Positions 1 through 11,212 of a stretch of 64,000 bases of DNA are shown here, one piece after another. The translations under genes were made by a program, and so were the position numbers. Position 1 is the first letter of the stretch; each line of letters starts with the position of its first letter. Source of the stretch: Phlebopus portentosus (Eukaryota > Basidiomycota > Agaricomycetes > Boletales > Boletinellaceae); contig JAYXKI010000018.1 in assembly GCA_037892935.1 (NCBI GenBank), forward strand, positions 496,001-560,000, given 5' to 3'. The notes beneath the pieces were generated by a model, which was given only the letters and a program-made list of their open reading frames with translations, searched no databases and was not told the origin of the DNA.

Positions 1-1452
1 TTTGTCAAGACCCCGTTTGACGTCCTTCCAAGAGGAAGATTCAGCGACTCGCGCCTTTTCTTTCAATAACATAAAGAAGTCTGCTTCGGCCTTCTCTGCA
101 GCTTTGCGTTTCTCTGATGAAAATGGGTATGAACTCGCTAGTCGCCAAAAAGCGGTAGATTTACTCACGCTCTCCAAGCTCCTTGAGCCACTCCCTGAAT
201 CGTTTCTCGCGCTCGCGATCGTCTCGACCCCACCCGTAAAACCGTCGATCCTTCTTCCATGTCCGCCGCCATTCTGTCCAACTCGTGCGCGTGCTCTTCA
301 CCTCTTCACGGAGAAGTTTATCAAACTCTGCTTTCGAGTCCCTCTTTTCCTCGGTAGCCGTGGCATTCTGTGCAGCCACTTTTGCTTGTCGTAGCTCACG
401 TGCGCGGTCACGACAATACTCGTCGAATGCCTCCTTCCTGGCAGAGACGGATGGCAACAGCACATATCTAGGGTCCGTAACGAATTGTGGAAGAGCGGTA
501 TCCCAAGGTAAAAGAGGATTGATGTCTTTCTCGCCCAGAAGTGTCTATTACTGTGTCAATAAGAACTCTGGGTGCCATTGCTTGATTTACCTTGAACAAA
601 GCCTTTGCTTCATCAATAGAGAGGTCCACGCGATTCGGCATGTTGATGGCTAGGTTGCCTTTCTCATTCTCCTTGCGCTTCAACTCTGCTTCCTCGCGCT
701 TTTGAGCTTCCTCCTCTTCCTTCCTGCGCCATTCCACTTCTTCCGCTTCTCTTGCCAGTTGTTCAGCAGCCTCTCTCTGCCAATCTTCCTCGTCCTCGTC
801 CTCCCCGCTGAATGTATACTGTTCGTCGTCTGCATCTTCCACTCGAGCCTTCTTTGATACAGAAACCTCCTCTACCGGCTCGGACTTAGCTTTACGCTTT
901 GCTGCCACGTCAACTTCAACCTCGTTCTTCACCCTTTCTATTTCTTTCTCGACGGCAAGTCTGTGTTCTTGTTGCTCCGGTGGTTTCTTATGCGATTCCT
1001 TCTCTTCCTTCTCCCTTTCCTCCCGTTCCATCTGGGCAACAGCATCCTTGATTTCGTCTGGGACAGTCCACACGCTTTCTTTTCGTTCCGTGTGCGTGTA
1101 GAAAACGTGCCCTGCATTTGTTATTACACGTAGCCAAGGAGTTCCAGGGATAGGCATCTTTATTTTTGGTTTCTCCTTTTTCTTCTCTTCTTTTGCATCG
1201 GAAGGAGCGGCATGCTGAGGCGGAACTGAACCGGGAGCAAATGGCGGAATATAAATATGAAAGGCGGGAAGCGGTCTGACATACGCCGATTCTTTAGATA
1301 CCGCATTGTAATAGTAATGCTGTCCTCCGGGCGCTGATTTTTGCATCATGATCAATAAAATAGCACTGTCCGAAAAGCGACCTGAATATACCTATATGCT
1401 CCGTCCATCCCGGAGGCAATGGAGGAGCATTATGATTGGAAGGAGCCGCCAT
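1..1452 (-). CDS. WW/FF-domain transcription elongation or splicing factor, TCERG1/CA150-like (3' part off the window)
   Basis: Proteins of this family link RNA polymerase II to the spliceosome in the nucleus. The ATG at 1452 opens an exon reading MAAPSNHNAPPLPPGW; a 58-base intron (1334-1391) joins it in phase to APGGQHYYYNAVSKESAYVR, giving WW domain 1 with Tyr in place of the second Trp. A second WW follows (PWLRVITNAGHVFYTH...SVWTVP). Then comes a charged, Lys/Glu-rich stretch, and after an intron at 545-590 the first FF domain (PRYVLLPSVSARKEAFDEYC). A further intron near 121-175 leads to the second FF domain, which is cut by the window edge. The fit is best to TCERG1 (and fission-yeast Dre4) rather than Prp40, because of the PRY-LL-FDEY signature and the long acidic linker. 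The gene is incomplete at its 3' end; the number of further FF repeats cannot be seen. Confidence 0.85.
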
Positions 1453-2156
1453 GTTGCTGGACGAGATCCAATCGCTGAATGAAAAAATTACTCGGAACTC
1501 TTATCGGCGAACACGGGCGGCTGAATAGCTTAGCCCGGTGGAGCGCAGATAATTCGAGATGAGTCCTGTGGTCCGACCGAGCACTGTCATGGAGGTTGGA
1601 ATCAAGATGACCGTTCTCTAACCGAGTGAGTGACAACAACACGAAGGGATCACATGCACGTGCCGTTATCAGGCCATGGTGGTGACACGTGCTTCTTTGC
1701 TTCCTCTATTTCTTCGATGCGCAGCATGGATTTATCTTGAATAGTTACAGAGGTTTTTTTTTTCTTATTTCTTTTGTGTGTGTATGTGTATGTATGTTAT
1801 TTAACTTTCCTCCGATTTGACTTCTTATGACATTTTCACTTGATAATTCATTCTTGCAACTCCATTCGAGAAAGTAGAGATTGCCATACAACTCAGGATC
1901 GAACTAGCACTCGCCAAAACGAGCATATCACTTATTTTCATTAATTTGTATGACAGAGACTTTTATGTCTACGCAGCATTTCAAATAATGTAAATTCTAT
2001 CTGAGACAGCTGGGAGGATTGTCGTCTTAATCATAGTCAGCATAGACTTTCTTTCCTCTGTTTCCTTTGGTTTCACTTGCGTATGGACAGCACAGACAAA
2101 TTGGGATCAGTAATGGATCAAAATAAAGTATTGGGATTCGGAGGTTCATCACCCTT
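1453..2156. other. Intergenic, no gene seen
   Basis: This is the upstream region of the TCERG1-like gene. It holds a T-rich then GT/AT-rich run at about 1754-1802. Open frames here are short and show no recognisable domain. Confidence 0.5.
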
Positions 2157-2673
2157 TCAAGGATATACATTTCCAAGCAAATCACGCTTCATCCCATCGC
2201 AACACATGTAAATTGGTTCTGAAAATAGGTGTCCGTCTCGCACAACCTGAACGGTGCCGATGGATTCGAAACATAGTATATTCGTACACCATTTAGAAGG
2301 TCTCGGATTTTCATCACTTGCACGGTGGCGATGATCGATTCTTGGCGTCAAGGGTTGACAATATCTAGAAGCAGGATAACATTGGAATTGATAGTTGTGA
2401 TGACACGCTAAGTAGTCACGGCAGAAACACGTACGTCTCCTTGTTTCCGGGAACGGCCCTTTCACAAGCAACAACCCCACCATCGCCTACACCGTTGCAA
2501 TACAGGGTTATTTCATTGTAGCACATACTCGCTTCAGAAATTCTGATACCGGATCGAAACACGGCCAGCTCTTCATTAAGCATGTCTAAGTGAGTAGTGT
2601 GTACACCGAAAGAAATAACGCACATTGGATATAGAAGGGGGAAGACTGAAGCTGCTTTGATTTCCTCCATCAT
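2157..2673 (-). CDS. Small cysteine-containing protein, copy A (hypothetical, spliced or frameshifted)
   Basis: I do not recognise a known family. Two overlapping minus-strand frames seem to be parts of one gene. The upstream part (2416-2673) carries SMCYNEITLYCNG; the downstream part (2157-2450) is Cys-rich and ends with CCDGMKRDLLGNVYP. A frame change lies around 2410-2460, where GTACGT and CTTAG occur but would leave an unusually short intron of about 27 bases, so either a different splice or a frameshift is needed. The same two end blocks occur in copy C (6273-6720), which supports these being real or recently real coding sequence. A TATAAAAGG box lies only a few bases before the ATG at 2673, so translation probably starts further in. 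Secretion is possible but no clean signal peptide is visible. Confidence 0.3.
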
Positions 2674-2678
2674 ACCGA

Positions 2679-2713
2679 CCTTTTATACAGTACCTCCTTA
2701 CAAGCCACAATGG
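2679..2713 (-). promoter_or_regulatory. TATA box plus GCCATTGTGGC block, copy A
   Basis: On the minus strand the order is GCCATTGTGGC, a spacer, then TATAAAAGG. The same order recurs in front of copy C (6797-6830), so this is probably the core promoter of copy A. Confidence 0.5.
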
Positions 2714-2827
2714 CGCAATCCTATTCTATAGTCCTTCGTGACGCAGCCAACCTTAATCGATTTGAATTCCTTCACAAACCACAGGTGGCTTTCTCAGAGT
2801 TGCGATGCTTGCCGAAGCTCAATAGCG

Positions 2828-3015
2828 CTAGAAGCATAAACTGACCTGACCTTGGTACAGAGCCGGGAACGAATACACGGGCCTTATGCCGAGCCATGCG
2901 GTGCCAGTATAGCCACTGGTGAATTGGCCTACGATACTGGCTATATACACACGGCGCTTTCCGTTGCAGTACGCCACAATCTCACCGCGGCATTGCAATA
3001 ATTGAAGCAAGTATC
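2828..3015 (-). pseudogene. Fragment of the same small cysteine family (copy B)
   Basis: The minus-strand frame reads LQCRGEIVAYCNGKRR followed by FTSGYTGTAWLG. The C-x-x-x-E-I-x-x-YCNG block matches copy A. No start, promoter or C-terminal CCDG block was found nearby, so this is best seen as a remnant or a single exon. Confidence 0.2.
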
Positions 3016-3827
3016 GCCCCGATAAAACACAGCAAGGTTATTAGGGGCAGCCTTTTTGAGAACTGGCCCATGGCTAGAGTCAGAACAGCACGGAATGGTG
3101 TGAAAACCTAGCAGAAATCGAATTATTTCATCGTCTCCTGTATGATGTTGAAACGACTCATGCGAACATAATCCAGTATTGAGTCTTGTATAACTGTGTG
3201 ACGCACACTTCGACGGTGATCATAGCATAGGCGTTCAAAGCATCTACCTTGCCAAACCGAAAAAGAAGAGTGCTACATACTGGACCTTGAAGCATTGGAT
3301 GGGCCCATAGGGTACTTGGAAGCACCCCTAAACCACCGAGCAGCTTTGCCGAACTCCCTAACTCGCAGGAATGGCCTCATGCATAGCATGGACGCCGTTC
3401 AAGCACCTCCTTGGCGCACCCGTCTTCACGTTGATGTTATCCTTCCATGAGGCATATGCGCGCACAAATGGCGAGATAATTTAGAGGCGGACAATTTATT
3501 AAATTCATCATCTTAGCTACGTCTGCTATGAGACAGAGGAACTCGATAGAGATGAGCTCTATCAAGTTTGGCAGGTTTTTCCTTACCTGAGCCCTACAGC
3601 ATGCTTTCGTCCCGCCGATTGATCATTAGAATGCTCACAACCAACTCAGATGCCGTATGTCTGAACGGGAAAAAATATATAGATACTTACTCAAATAGGG
3701 AAGAGATCATGACTCGTCGACGCTCTGTTTCCAGTATTATATGGAGAGTATCTGTGTGTTAATCTTCGTATAGGTGTCTACACATTAATCAGGTTATTTT
3801 TAGCTGACGGGGATACAGTCCAGGCAA
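3016..3827. other. Intergenic, no gene seen
   Basis: This lies between the copy B fragment and the 3' end of the kinase gene. Only short unsupported frames occur; nothing recognisable was found on either strand. Confidence 0.4.
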
Positions 3828-5634
3828 TTATAAAATAACATACCACCAGGAAAGATCTCGCAGATGCCTTATGAAATTATCATTGTCGAGCCAGAAGAAA
3901 CGGTACTTCAACCAAGCATCTTGCTCCGTCCTGATGGGATTGACTAGCTTCAAGCGACTTAATTCGTACAATATGTAACGCATAGGCGGTCTCCTAGGAG
4001 GCGGCTTCCAACAACGTTCGCAAATACGCCAGATGATCTGATTCTGCAAAGGCCAGAAGGAGAAATCCGAAGACTGCCGGGGTAGCTCTCCATTACTTAT
4101 TGCGAGGATCACCTGTACATCCATTTTGAGGCGATGGTATGGAGGTTGCCTTTGCAGAATTGCCTATATACATTGGGTGATCTAGGCAGTTTCCCCAGAA
4201 GAAATCATGGAGCACTTACAATTGAAGTCATTCCAAAGGCCCAAACATCTGATTCAAAGGAATACGATGTGAGACCCTGGCTGGATTCGACTAAGAGTTC
4301 CCTAGACAGGTAACGAATGGTACCACGTAAACCACCAGTCAAAGAACTGGAGAAATGGAACGTCTCTGAGGCTAAGAGCATCCGAGCAACGCCGAAATCA
4401 CAAAGAAGTGGTTCTCCGGAGTCAGAGATTAAGACATTGTCCTCCATACGTCTGATCAGCTACGGAAGCAAACACCATCACTGAAGTGTACTCACAGGCT
4501 TGATATCTGAGTGAACAACATTGCACTTATGAAGATAATCAAGTCCTTCTGCGATACCTATAAGCTAAGGGCAAAGAAGAAGAAATACATGAGAGGACGA
4601 TGGACAGAGCCGAGAATCAACTCACGAGCTGAAGCGTATCTACAGTTGGGTTAGAGCGCAAATACTGGAGGACAGTGCCATTCTCCATCCACTTCGAAAC
4701 CAAAGACGGATATTTATTGTCTTCAATGAAAAAACCTTCCAGAGGCAGAATTCGAGAATGAGTAAGCTTTGACCATACGTAAAGCTCTCTGGCCAATTTC
4801 TGAGGTATGTCTTCATTAAACTGGTCAACATGAATACTAAAATTCACTACCTTCTGAAAATTCTGATCATCCATGATATGTACGCGCATTTTCTTGATCG
4901 CCACTTTGCAATGAGAATCATTGGTAAGAACATAAGTTCCGGTAAAGATATCGCTATATCCGCCAAGGCTCCGCTGAACAGGGCTGATCTCACGAATTCT
5001 GCACCCAATATTCAGATCAGAGCGTTTAGCAAGTAATATTTGCAGTGTTCCCTCGCTTTTTGGGCGAGCCGACTCTTCTTCAATATGACGGAGCACATCA
5101 ATGTCGTGCGGAGCTAGAATAAACTCGCGATGTGTCGATCCCCCTAAACTGGTCATCTGCACTTTCGAGTGATCCATCTTCGATAATGTATCAGAGACAA
5201 TGAGGCTTGTTGAACCTTCCGAGACGGAGGATGAGGGTGACGAGAAAATGTCACGATTACCAGGGGACGCAGGGAAGCGGAAGTCCCTCGAAGCGGTCGG
5301 AAGGTCAGCATTGCTCTGCAAGGATAGGCTGAGCTCAGACCTGGGCGCAAGGCCTGGCAGAGGTTCTTGATCGTCATATTTGCTCAGCACTTGTGTTGTG
5401 AATGTTGTAAGCAAAAAGAAATTGCTGACCATGAGAGAACGATGACGCCAGCGCCGCAGTCGCTGGTGTATCAATGCATGGAGAAGGCTTGACATCAAAG
5501 ATCTCGGGGACGTCTCTTTTCCGATCATGCCGTAGCTTGAGCGATGGAAGAAAGTCGGTCCCGGAAAGGTTTATGGACGAATGTTGTTCTTTAGATGACG
5601 AGAAGGCTCTGGGGTAACTATTTGTTCCCAGCAT
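3828..5634 (-). CDS. Protein kinase, fungal tyrosine-kinase-like (TKL) family, kinase 1
   Basis: The ATG at 5634 opens a first exon, and a short GT-AG intron (about 40 bases, near 5395-5435) joins it to VLSKYDDQEPL. A Ser-rich, probably disordered N-terminal third precedes the kinase domain: glycine loop SLGGYSDIFTG, VAIKK lysine, catalytic loop HSDIKP (Ser replaces the Arg of HRD), LLCDFG, GTIRYLSREL in place of the usual APE motif, and SDVWAFGM. Another intron (about 4143-4204) precedes the C-lobe (DVQVILAISNGELP, RICERCWKP). The catalytic Lys and both Asp residues are present, so the enzyme may be active. Its closest relatives in the window are the tandem kinases at 16.8-20.9 kb, but unlike them no C-terminal membrane segment is seen. 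The substrate is unknown. Confidence 0.75.
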
Positions 5635-6272
5635 CGTCGTGTTCTTTAAAGCTATCTGTTTTACAGCGACTAGGTTCAGCCAAATTTATGAGCGCGAATT
5701 CACACCGCTAGGTCCACCGCGACTTAGGTTTGTGCAGACTGCCTTGGCAGTTGGCACAGAGGCAAGCCAGATACGGCACTTCTGGAAATGGATGATTTCA
5801 GAGCAGAAGGTCAGAGACTATGAGCGACGACTTTCAGATCGACAGCTTGACCGGGTGAATGATGGCGGAGAAGTGGGATCCCGATGAGGCTGTCCTGGTA
5901 AATACGAAGCATGTCCGTCCGCATGTTTTATACATATTAATTATGTAACTAATTATGTGTTTGTAGCCTTCGTCTTGGCATTATAAATTGAAATCCGAGA
6001 TAGTCTTTCTACTCTGTTCAATTGAAGAGCTGGCCCGACTATTAGTCCGCCAGGAGAAAAGATGCTTCTTATTGTTCTTACATGTGCCAAAGTGGGTGTG
6101 CCTGCATGCATGTTCCATGCTCCTCTTGAGATATACAAAACACTAGATCTTAGCTCGCACGCAGTGTTACCAAACCACAACAGAAATGTCTATCGCTGGG
6201 AGTCTCAAGAAAACATGAATCAATAATCTCGCTAACTACAAAGCTAACAACAATCGTGTATAAGATTTACGA
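5635..6272. other. Intergenic, no gene seen
   Basis: This is the upstream region of kinase 1. An 82-codon plus-strand frame (5639-5887) exists but has no recognisable motif. Confidence 0.4.
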
Positions 6273-6720
6273 CTAATCATGCAGTCCGGGGAGATGGTCA
6301 GGATGAAGTAGACCCATTTCATCACGATACTTGCCATCACAACATTTGTAGTACATGATGACTGACTTTCCTAGGATTGTGGTGTCAGAGGTTTTGTAAT
6401 CCCTCCGGTTCCTAATACAGGTCTGGTCGCATGGGCGACCTGCAAGCCGTTCCCTATTACTGCAAGCGTGAATTGGTTGATAGTAGGTAAATCGACACGG
6501 ACCAGGCAAAGTAGTCAGTAAGATATCTTCCTTAATTGTACGCATCTGCGAGGTTGGACTGCATACTAATATCCATTGGAAGCAGAACAAAAATAGTCAA
6601 TCGTTGTATCCTCCGAACCATCATAGTGTAGCACTTTGCGACCGGTACACATGCTTGGTATTTCAGGCAATGGTAAAGTTATACGATATTGACGTTGGTC
6701 TACAGCAAACAAGGCTCTGA
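6273..6720 (-). CDS. Small cysteine-containing protein, copy C (hypothetical, exon structure unresolved)
   Basis: This is a relative of copy A. The upstream block contains PEIPSMCTGRKVLHYDGS (compare SMCYNEITLYCNG in A). The downstream block ends with KCCDGKYRDEMGLLHPD (compare CCDGMKRDLLGNVYP in A). Nucleotide similarity also runs through the middle (TGACTACTT followed by CTATCAA in both). The two blocks lie in different frames, so at least one intron or a frameshift separates them. The upstream TATAAAAGG box gives independent support for transcription from the minus strand. I cannot assign a function. Confidence 0.3.
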
Positions 6721-6796
6721 GCTCCAAACCAGCTTTTGCGTATCTTTTGGACGCAAGAACGGAGATGTTGTTGCCTTCGACAGACCTGCTTCCTCG

Positions 6797-6830
6797 CCCT
6801 TTTATACCCTTCCAAGAGGCCACAATGGCC
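6797..6830 (-). promoter_or_regulatory. TATA box plus GGCCATTGTGGCC palindrome, copy C
   Basis: On the minus strand a perfect 13-base interrupted palindrome, GGCCA-TTG-TGGCC (6818-6830), is followed by TATAAAAGG. The same arrangement precedes copy A. The palindrome could bind a dimeric regulator; that is inference. Confidence 0.5.
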
Positions 6831-6992
6831 TGGATCGTGCTGCGCCCTTGACAAGGTGGAACTTGAAGAAAGGAGAATTTGCAGTAAATCCAACAGTGCA
6901 TCGAGCTTTATCTCACAGCCATCGTGGTTCAGGGCATTGAGCTTTTGTGGTATATGAAGACCAAAGATGAGATTGCAAATTGATTTGTACAT

Positions 6993-8123
6993 GACTTGGC
7001 CCCATAAAAGTGAGGCGCAGAAGTGCGCCTGAGACGAGCGGTTAGAAAAGGACTAAAGTTAAGAAGCTTAAATCGTACATATCTCAGAGTTCCTTCAAGT
7101 CGCATGTCCCACACGATAGATGTTCAGGTACGGACTGCGGACTTATATGCAAGGAGATGTATAAGTCGGATAGGTATCAAAGGGAGTGAAGAGGCATAGT
7201 TGTAGAAAGGTCTAACGTCGAGAAGAAGAGGTGGCATGAACTACTCATGAGTTAAGGCGCAAGACGGAGGAAGTCTAGATGGGGTATATAGGCTTGGTTG
7301 GGTCCATGCACTGGTTTATTTATCATAACAATCTGTGGCCTTCTTTCGGTCATTGCCTCACTAGATTTCGAAAAGAGGCCCACTATTTGAATGCGCCGGT
7401 GTACATCTATCAAGGACAAGCTCCGACAGCCATCCATCGGGCCATACTCGGCAAGTCACAAACAACCAACCATCCCATCTATTGCAGCAGGTAAGTCAGT
7501 GATAAGAGCCTTGATCGGCCCATACGGTCCAGAACAAACTGGTCGTGCGTCATCCGCAAAGCGCATGACCAGTTACAGTAAGTGTAAATTTCAGTCCCGT
7601 CGACATAAGACAAAGAGCATACACAGATGATCCCGCTCAGGTCCATCACGTAACACGGAGCGGTCGAGATAATGAATCAGTCTCGCGGCTGACCGTACAC
7701 GACGTGAGTATTTTGCATTAAAAACTGATGAAGATATGGATGCCCTGTATCCCGCGAGCTGGTGATCTTGGCGCGAAGAAAAGCTGCTTATGAGGAAAAA
7801 CAATTCGATGTAGATTATGTCGATCGTGGGTCCGAAAATGTTGACTGCATGATCGTCGCACGGATTTGTTATCTGAGCGTTCCTGTCAGCAAAACCTAGG
7901 CCACTGGGCCAAATTCTGCAGCCTTCGTGGCCTACGGAAAGGCCATCATTTGGTGTGTTTATAGTTCAGCATATAAGTCACTGAAGCCTGAGATAGCATA
8001 GGCTAATCATTGACATCTGAGAAGAGCCGCAAAAATTTATGAAATACTCGCATGGGCAAAAGGAGAATAACGAAAAGCCAGAGTGGAATGTTCGATTGCG
8101 CGAATCAAGGTCTGCCAGACAGG
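6993..8123. other. Intergenic, no gene seen
   Basis: Only short overlapping frames occur on both strands, with no domain, clear splice chain or repeat. Confidence 0.4.
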
Positions 8124-8444
8124 TTATGTGGCATTATGGCCTAATGGCCTGGTGACATTCAATCTCCTGCATTGGCTCGACTGTGGTTGTGTCGCATGCC
8201 GCACAAGGTAGTGCGGAACCGTCCAGAACGCGGCACCAGTAAGAAGCTCAAAAAATAGGCCACTCTGCGCCGCTTCTCCTTCCACAATTCCAGGCCGTCC
8301 ATTGCAATACAGCAGAGCCTTAAGATGGCCAACGGCACCCCAGCACATGGCTGGAGACGGAATGCTATATACTGAATCCATGCCTGGGCCTACAGTGCCG
8401 GTGATTCGACCCTCGATGACCAGGCAATCGGCTATCGAGTTCAT
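8124..8444 (-). CDS. Small cysteine-containing protein, copy D (hypothetical)
   Basis: An open frame of 106 codons contains PAMCWGAVGHLKALLYCNG and then FFELLTGAAFWTV. The MC...LLYCNG block matches copies A and B, and the LTGAAFW block resembles YTGTAWLG of copy B. No signal peptide and no TATAAAAGG box were seen directly upstream, and the CCDG C-terminal block of copies A and C is absent. It may be an internal exon of a larger gene or a decaying copy. Confidence 0.25.
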   Translation of the reverse strand: MNSIADCLVIEGRITGTVGPGMDSVYSIPSPAMCWGAVGHLKALLYCNGRPGIVEGEAAQSGLFFELLTGAAFWTVPHYLVRHATQPQSSQCRRLNVTRPLGHNAT

Positions 8445-8544
8445 ATGTCACTATTCTCTCCGATTTCTGCTAGGCGTGGTTAGAGCGTGGTTCTTAAGGC
8501 TGTTCACTATTTGTGCCCATGACCTAGGCGATGCGAATAAATAA

Positions 8545-8949
8545 ATTGGTATCTGAAAAAGAACATCAAATAATCAGTACTTATCTCGAAAGAGAAAATC
8601 AAGCGGATGGAACTCGCCAGTAATCCAACCCAACAGCCCCATCAGTAATGGTGGCCAAAAGTCAAACCTTGCTTGCCGGACAACTTTTGAATTTAGGTTC
8701 GCTGAGCATAATATCATTCGTATGAAAGTATATGGGTATCAACAGAGAAACAGCAGCATCGCTGTTTTGTCCCCGCGCGCTTCGAGAAGTCAGTCATGGC
8801 AAAAGTGAACGAAACGAATTTATAATTTTATTCCAATCGATTCACGTACACTGAATTCGAAACCCATGTATTCCTACAATCCCGACCCATTCTTATATTC
8901 CTATATCCAATCTCCCTGCATTTGAACTTCGGAAAAGCTATTCTGATGT
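8545..8949. other. Intergenic, no gene seen
   Basis: This is the 3' side of the aldolase gene. Nothing recognisable. Confidence 0.4.
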
Positions 8950-10162
8950 TCATTTCGTCGAGTACCCACTTCCAACGCTCACATTCTGTCCTGTTGCACT
9001 CGTCATATATGACGCGTAGGTCTGTGCGAGGACGTCCACGTCCGTCGCGATGCTGATCATGTCGAATCCTTGTTCTGCTCTCAGTCGTGATTGTTCGCCG
9101 TTCGTGCCTATTGATCCCAAATCAGCGGAAGAGTCAAAAGATACGATGTCGCAAGAATCAGGGTAGAAAGCAGACGTGTGATGTGAAAGAGGTAGGCGAG
9201 AGGAAGGAAACAGGGGAAAGACATACAGTAAATAGCAGCTTTCTTTCCATACTTGTGCGACACACTCAGAACTTTCTGAATCGCATCTTCATGCCCATCG
9301 CTCCCAAATGAGACGTCCAAGTTGAGTGCGAGGTCAAACGGTCTGATGGGTTTGATGAAGCGAGTCTTCAGTGCCTGGTGAAGGAGGAAGTGAGGACAAA
9401 TACGTACCCGATGAAAAGGATGTCAACACCCTCGACTGCTGCGATCTCCTCCAAATTCTGCACGGCTTCTTTCGTCTCAATCTGTACGATCACAAACTAC
9501 ACGGATTCGGTTATCGACAAAACTGTATTCCTCTCTGTTTCAATTTGTACATCAAGAAAGCTACTCACCAAATCCGCAGCTCCGCTTTTATACTCCTCGC
9601 TCGTACAATCCTCACCAAACGCATGGTGTGTATACATCGGTCCAAAGCCCCTATTACCCAGGGGTGGGTACTTACAGCTCTTCACAACTTCCTTCGTTTC
9701 TTCGGCATTCTTGATCAAAGGAACCATGAGGCCGTGCGCACCTGCGTCTAAAGCACGTTTAGCCCACCAGGCAGAAGCTTCGGGTACGCGAACGATGGGT
9801 GAACGACCGGCGGCGGAGATGGATGTCGTGTGCGTGTAGATTTGCGTGTCCTTCGTGGCATTAGACAGATTAGGATGATAGCAGAGATAGATGGATAGAT
9901 AGAGGACGGACGTACGTTGATTTGGCCATGCTCTGCGTCTACCGCGACCCACTGCAAACGCTTCATTAGTTTCATCCCTAGCTTTAGCAAGCAAAAGACC
10001 AGAGAGACAAAAAGATGAAGGGGAACATGGGATGAGACTCACACTAAGCCCAGGAGTGCTCGCGATCGTCCTCACCGCACCCGCACCAGGGATCGTGTTC
10101 CAAGCCCCGAAGGCCGTCTTACCCGCCGCAAACACCTCTTTCAAGGGGATTCGCATCACCAT
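8950..10162 (-). CDS. HpcH/HpaI-type aldolase (2-keto-3-deoxy-acid / 4-hydroxy-2-oxo-acid aldolase family)
   Basis: Family members are metal-dependent class II aldolases that cleave hydroxy-oxo-acids to pyruvate (or glyoxylate) and an aldehyde. The ATG at 10162 begins MVMRIPLKEVFAAG; several introns follow. Recognisable blocks in order are FGAWNTIPGAGAVRTIAS, WVAVDAEHGQI (metal or catalytic region), PIVRVPE, DAGAHGLMVPLIKNAEE, YPPLGNRGFGP, VQIETKEAVQNL (metal-binding Glu), VDILFIG, and PFDLALNLDVSFG. The final exon contains RLRAEQGFDMISIATDVDVL and ends at the stop at 8950. All the expected family blocks are present, so the gene looks intact. The true substrate cannot be told from sequence, and no pathway partners lie beside it. 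Confidence 0.85.
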
Positions 10163-11212
10163 CGTTCCGTTCCGCTTGTGTGTTCGTTTCCAGTTATCCT
10201 TCTATCGTGTTTCGTGTTGGCTGATGTACGATCAACGTTTCAACTCTGGACTCTTCAACATGCGACAAGCGACGAAGCAAGGCCGAGTGAAACAAGCGCG
10301 AAAGCCTGTTAGCAAGCAGACCAGTTTTGCGGCCGGCCGGAAAGCTCCCAAGGTTCTACCTAACCTGTGTTTCTGAGTACGCCGTGCGGTCCGCCCAATC
10401 TACATCCTGGTCATCTGCCCAGCCAATTCGTCGGTGAGAAGCCGAAGAGTTACATATGTGTATTCGAGCTAGGGTATTGATAGCTTCGGCATGGCCTATC
10501 GTTAAATATCGGCTCTCACACCTTCTCGAGAGAATGATATATGTATTTAGAAATGGCACCTTTACGACTGGGATGAGTGAAGCCAAACATTACACAAGTC
10601 CGAAGTTGATACATACATGCAAGGCTTACGTCATCCACTGACAAAGCTTCGAAATAAATGACGCGAAAAACATAAATATTACACCTTCAGTAAGTATCTC
10701 CTACAATACATCTTACGTACATTCTTCTACTCGTTACACGTTACAAAGATTCAGGTTGAACCATCGAATTGAGGGAGCCAGCCGGGGGACGAGGATGGGA
10801 CGAAACGGAAGTATATGGTAAGGGGTGTGCGCCAAGAAGTGAAGGAAAGAGAAAGGGAAAAAGTCCGAAGCAGACACTTGCAACTTGAGAGTGTGGACGA
10901 GAGGAAGGTGAAGGCTGAAAGAATGAACGGAGAAGGCGCGGAGAGAAAGACGAAAGGACGCCAATAAGCCCCGAGGACAAACGGAGGATGTGGGTCGTAC
11001 AAAAGGCTGGCATCTACCTGGGACGCGAGGTGAAGTATAGGTGAAGAGTTCGAAGCATATTAGAGAAGATGGACGAGTATGGACCAAGAAACGAAGAACC
11101 GAAGGCGTGGCAAAAAAGACAGAGAACAGAGAACGCGTAGATAGAGAAAAAGCATCTAAAATCACACACGTACGAGGGCAAATTCAGAGAACGCAGAACA
11201 AAAATCGGTCGA
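10163..11212. other. Intergenic, purine-rich on the plus strand
   Basis: This region contains the start region of the aldolase and the 3' side of the membrane-protein gene. From about 10750 to 11200 the plus strand is strongly G/A-rich, so the minus strand gives long Ser/Pro/Phe-rich open frames with no domains. These are best read as compositional frames or 3' UTR of the gene at 11213. Confidence 0.45.
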
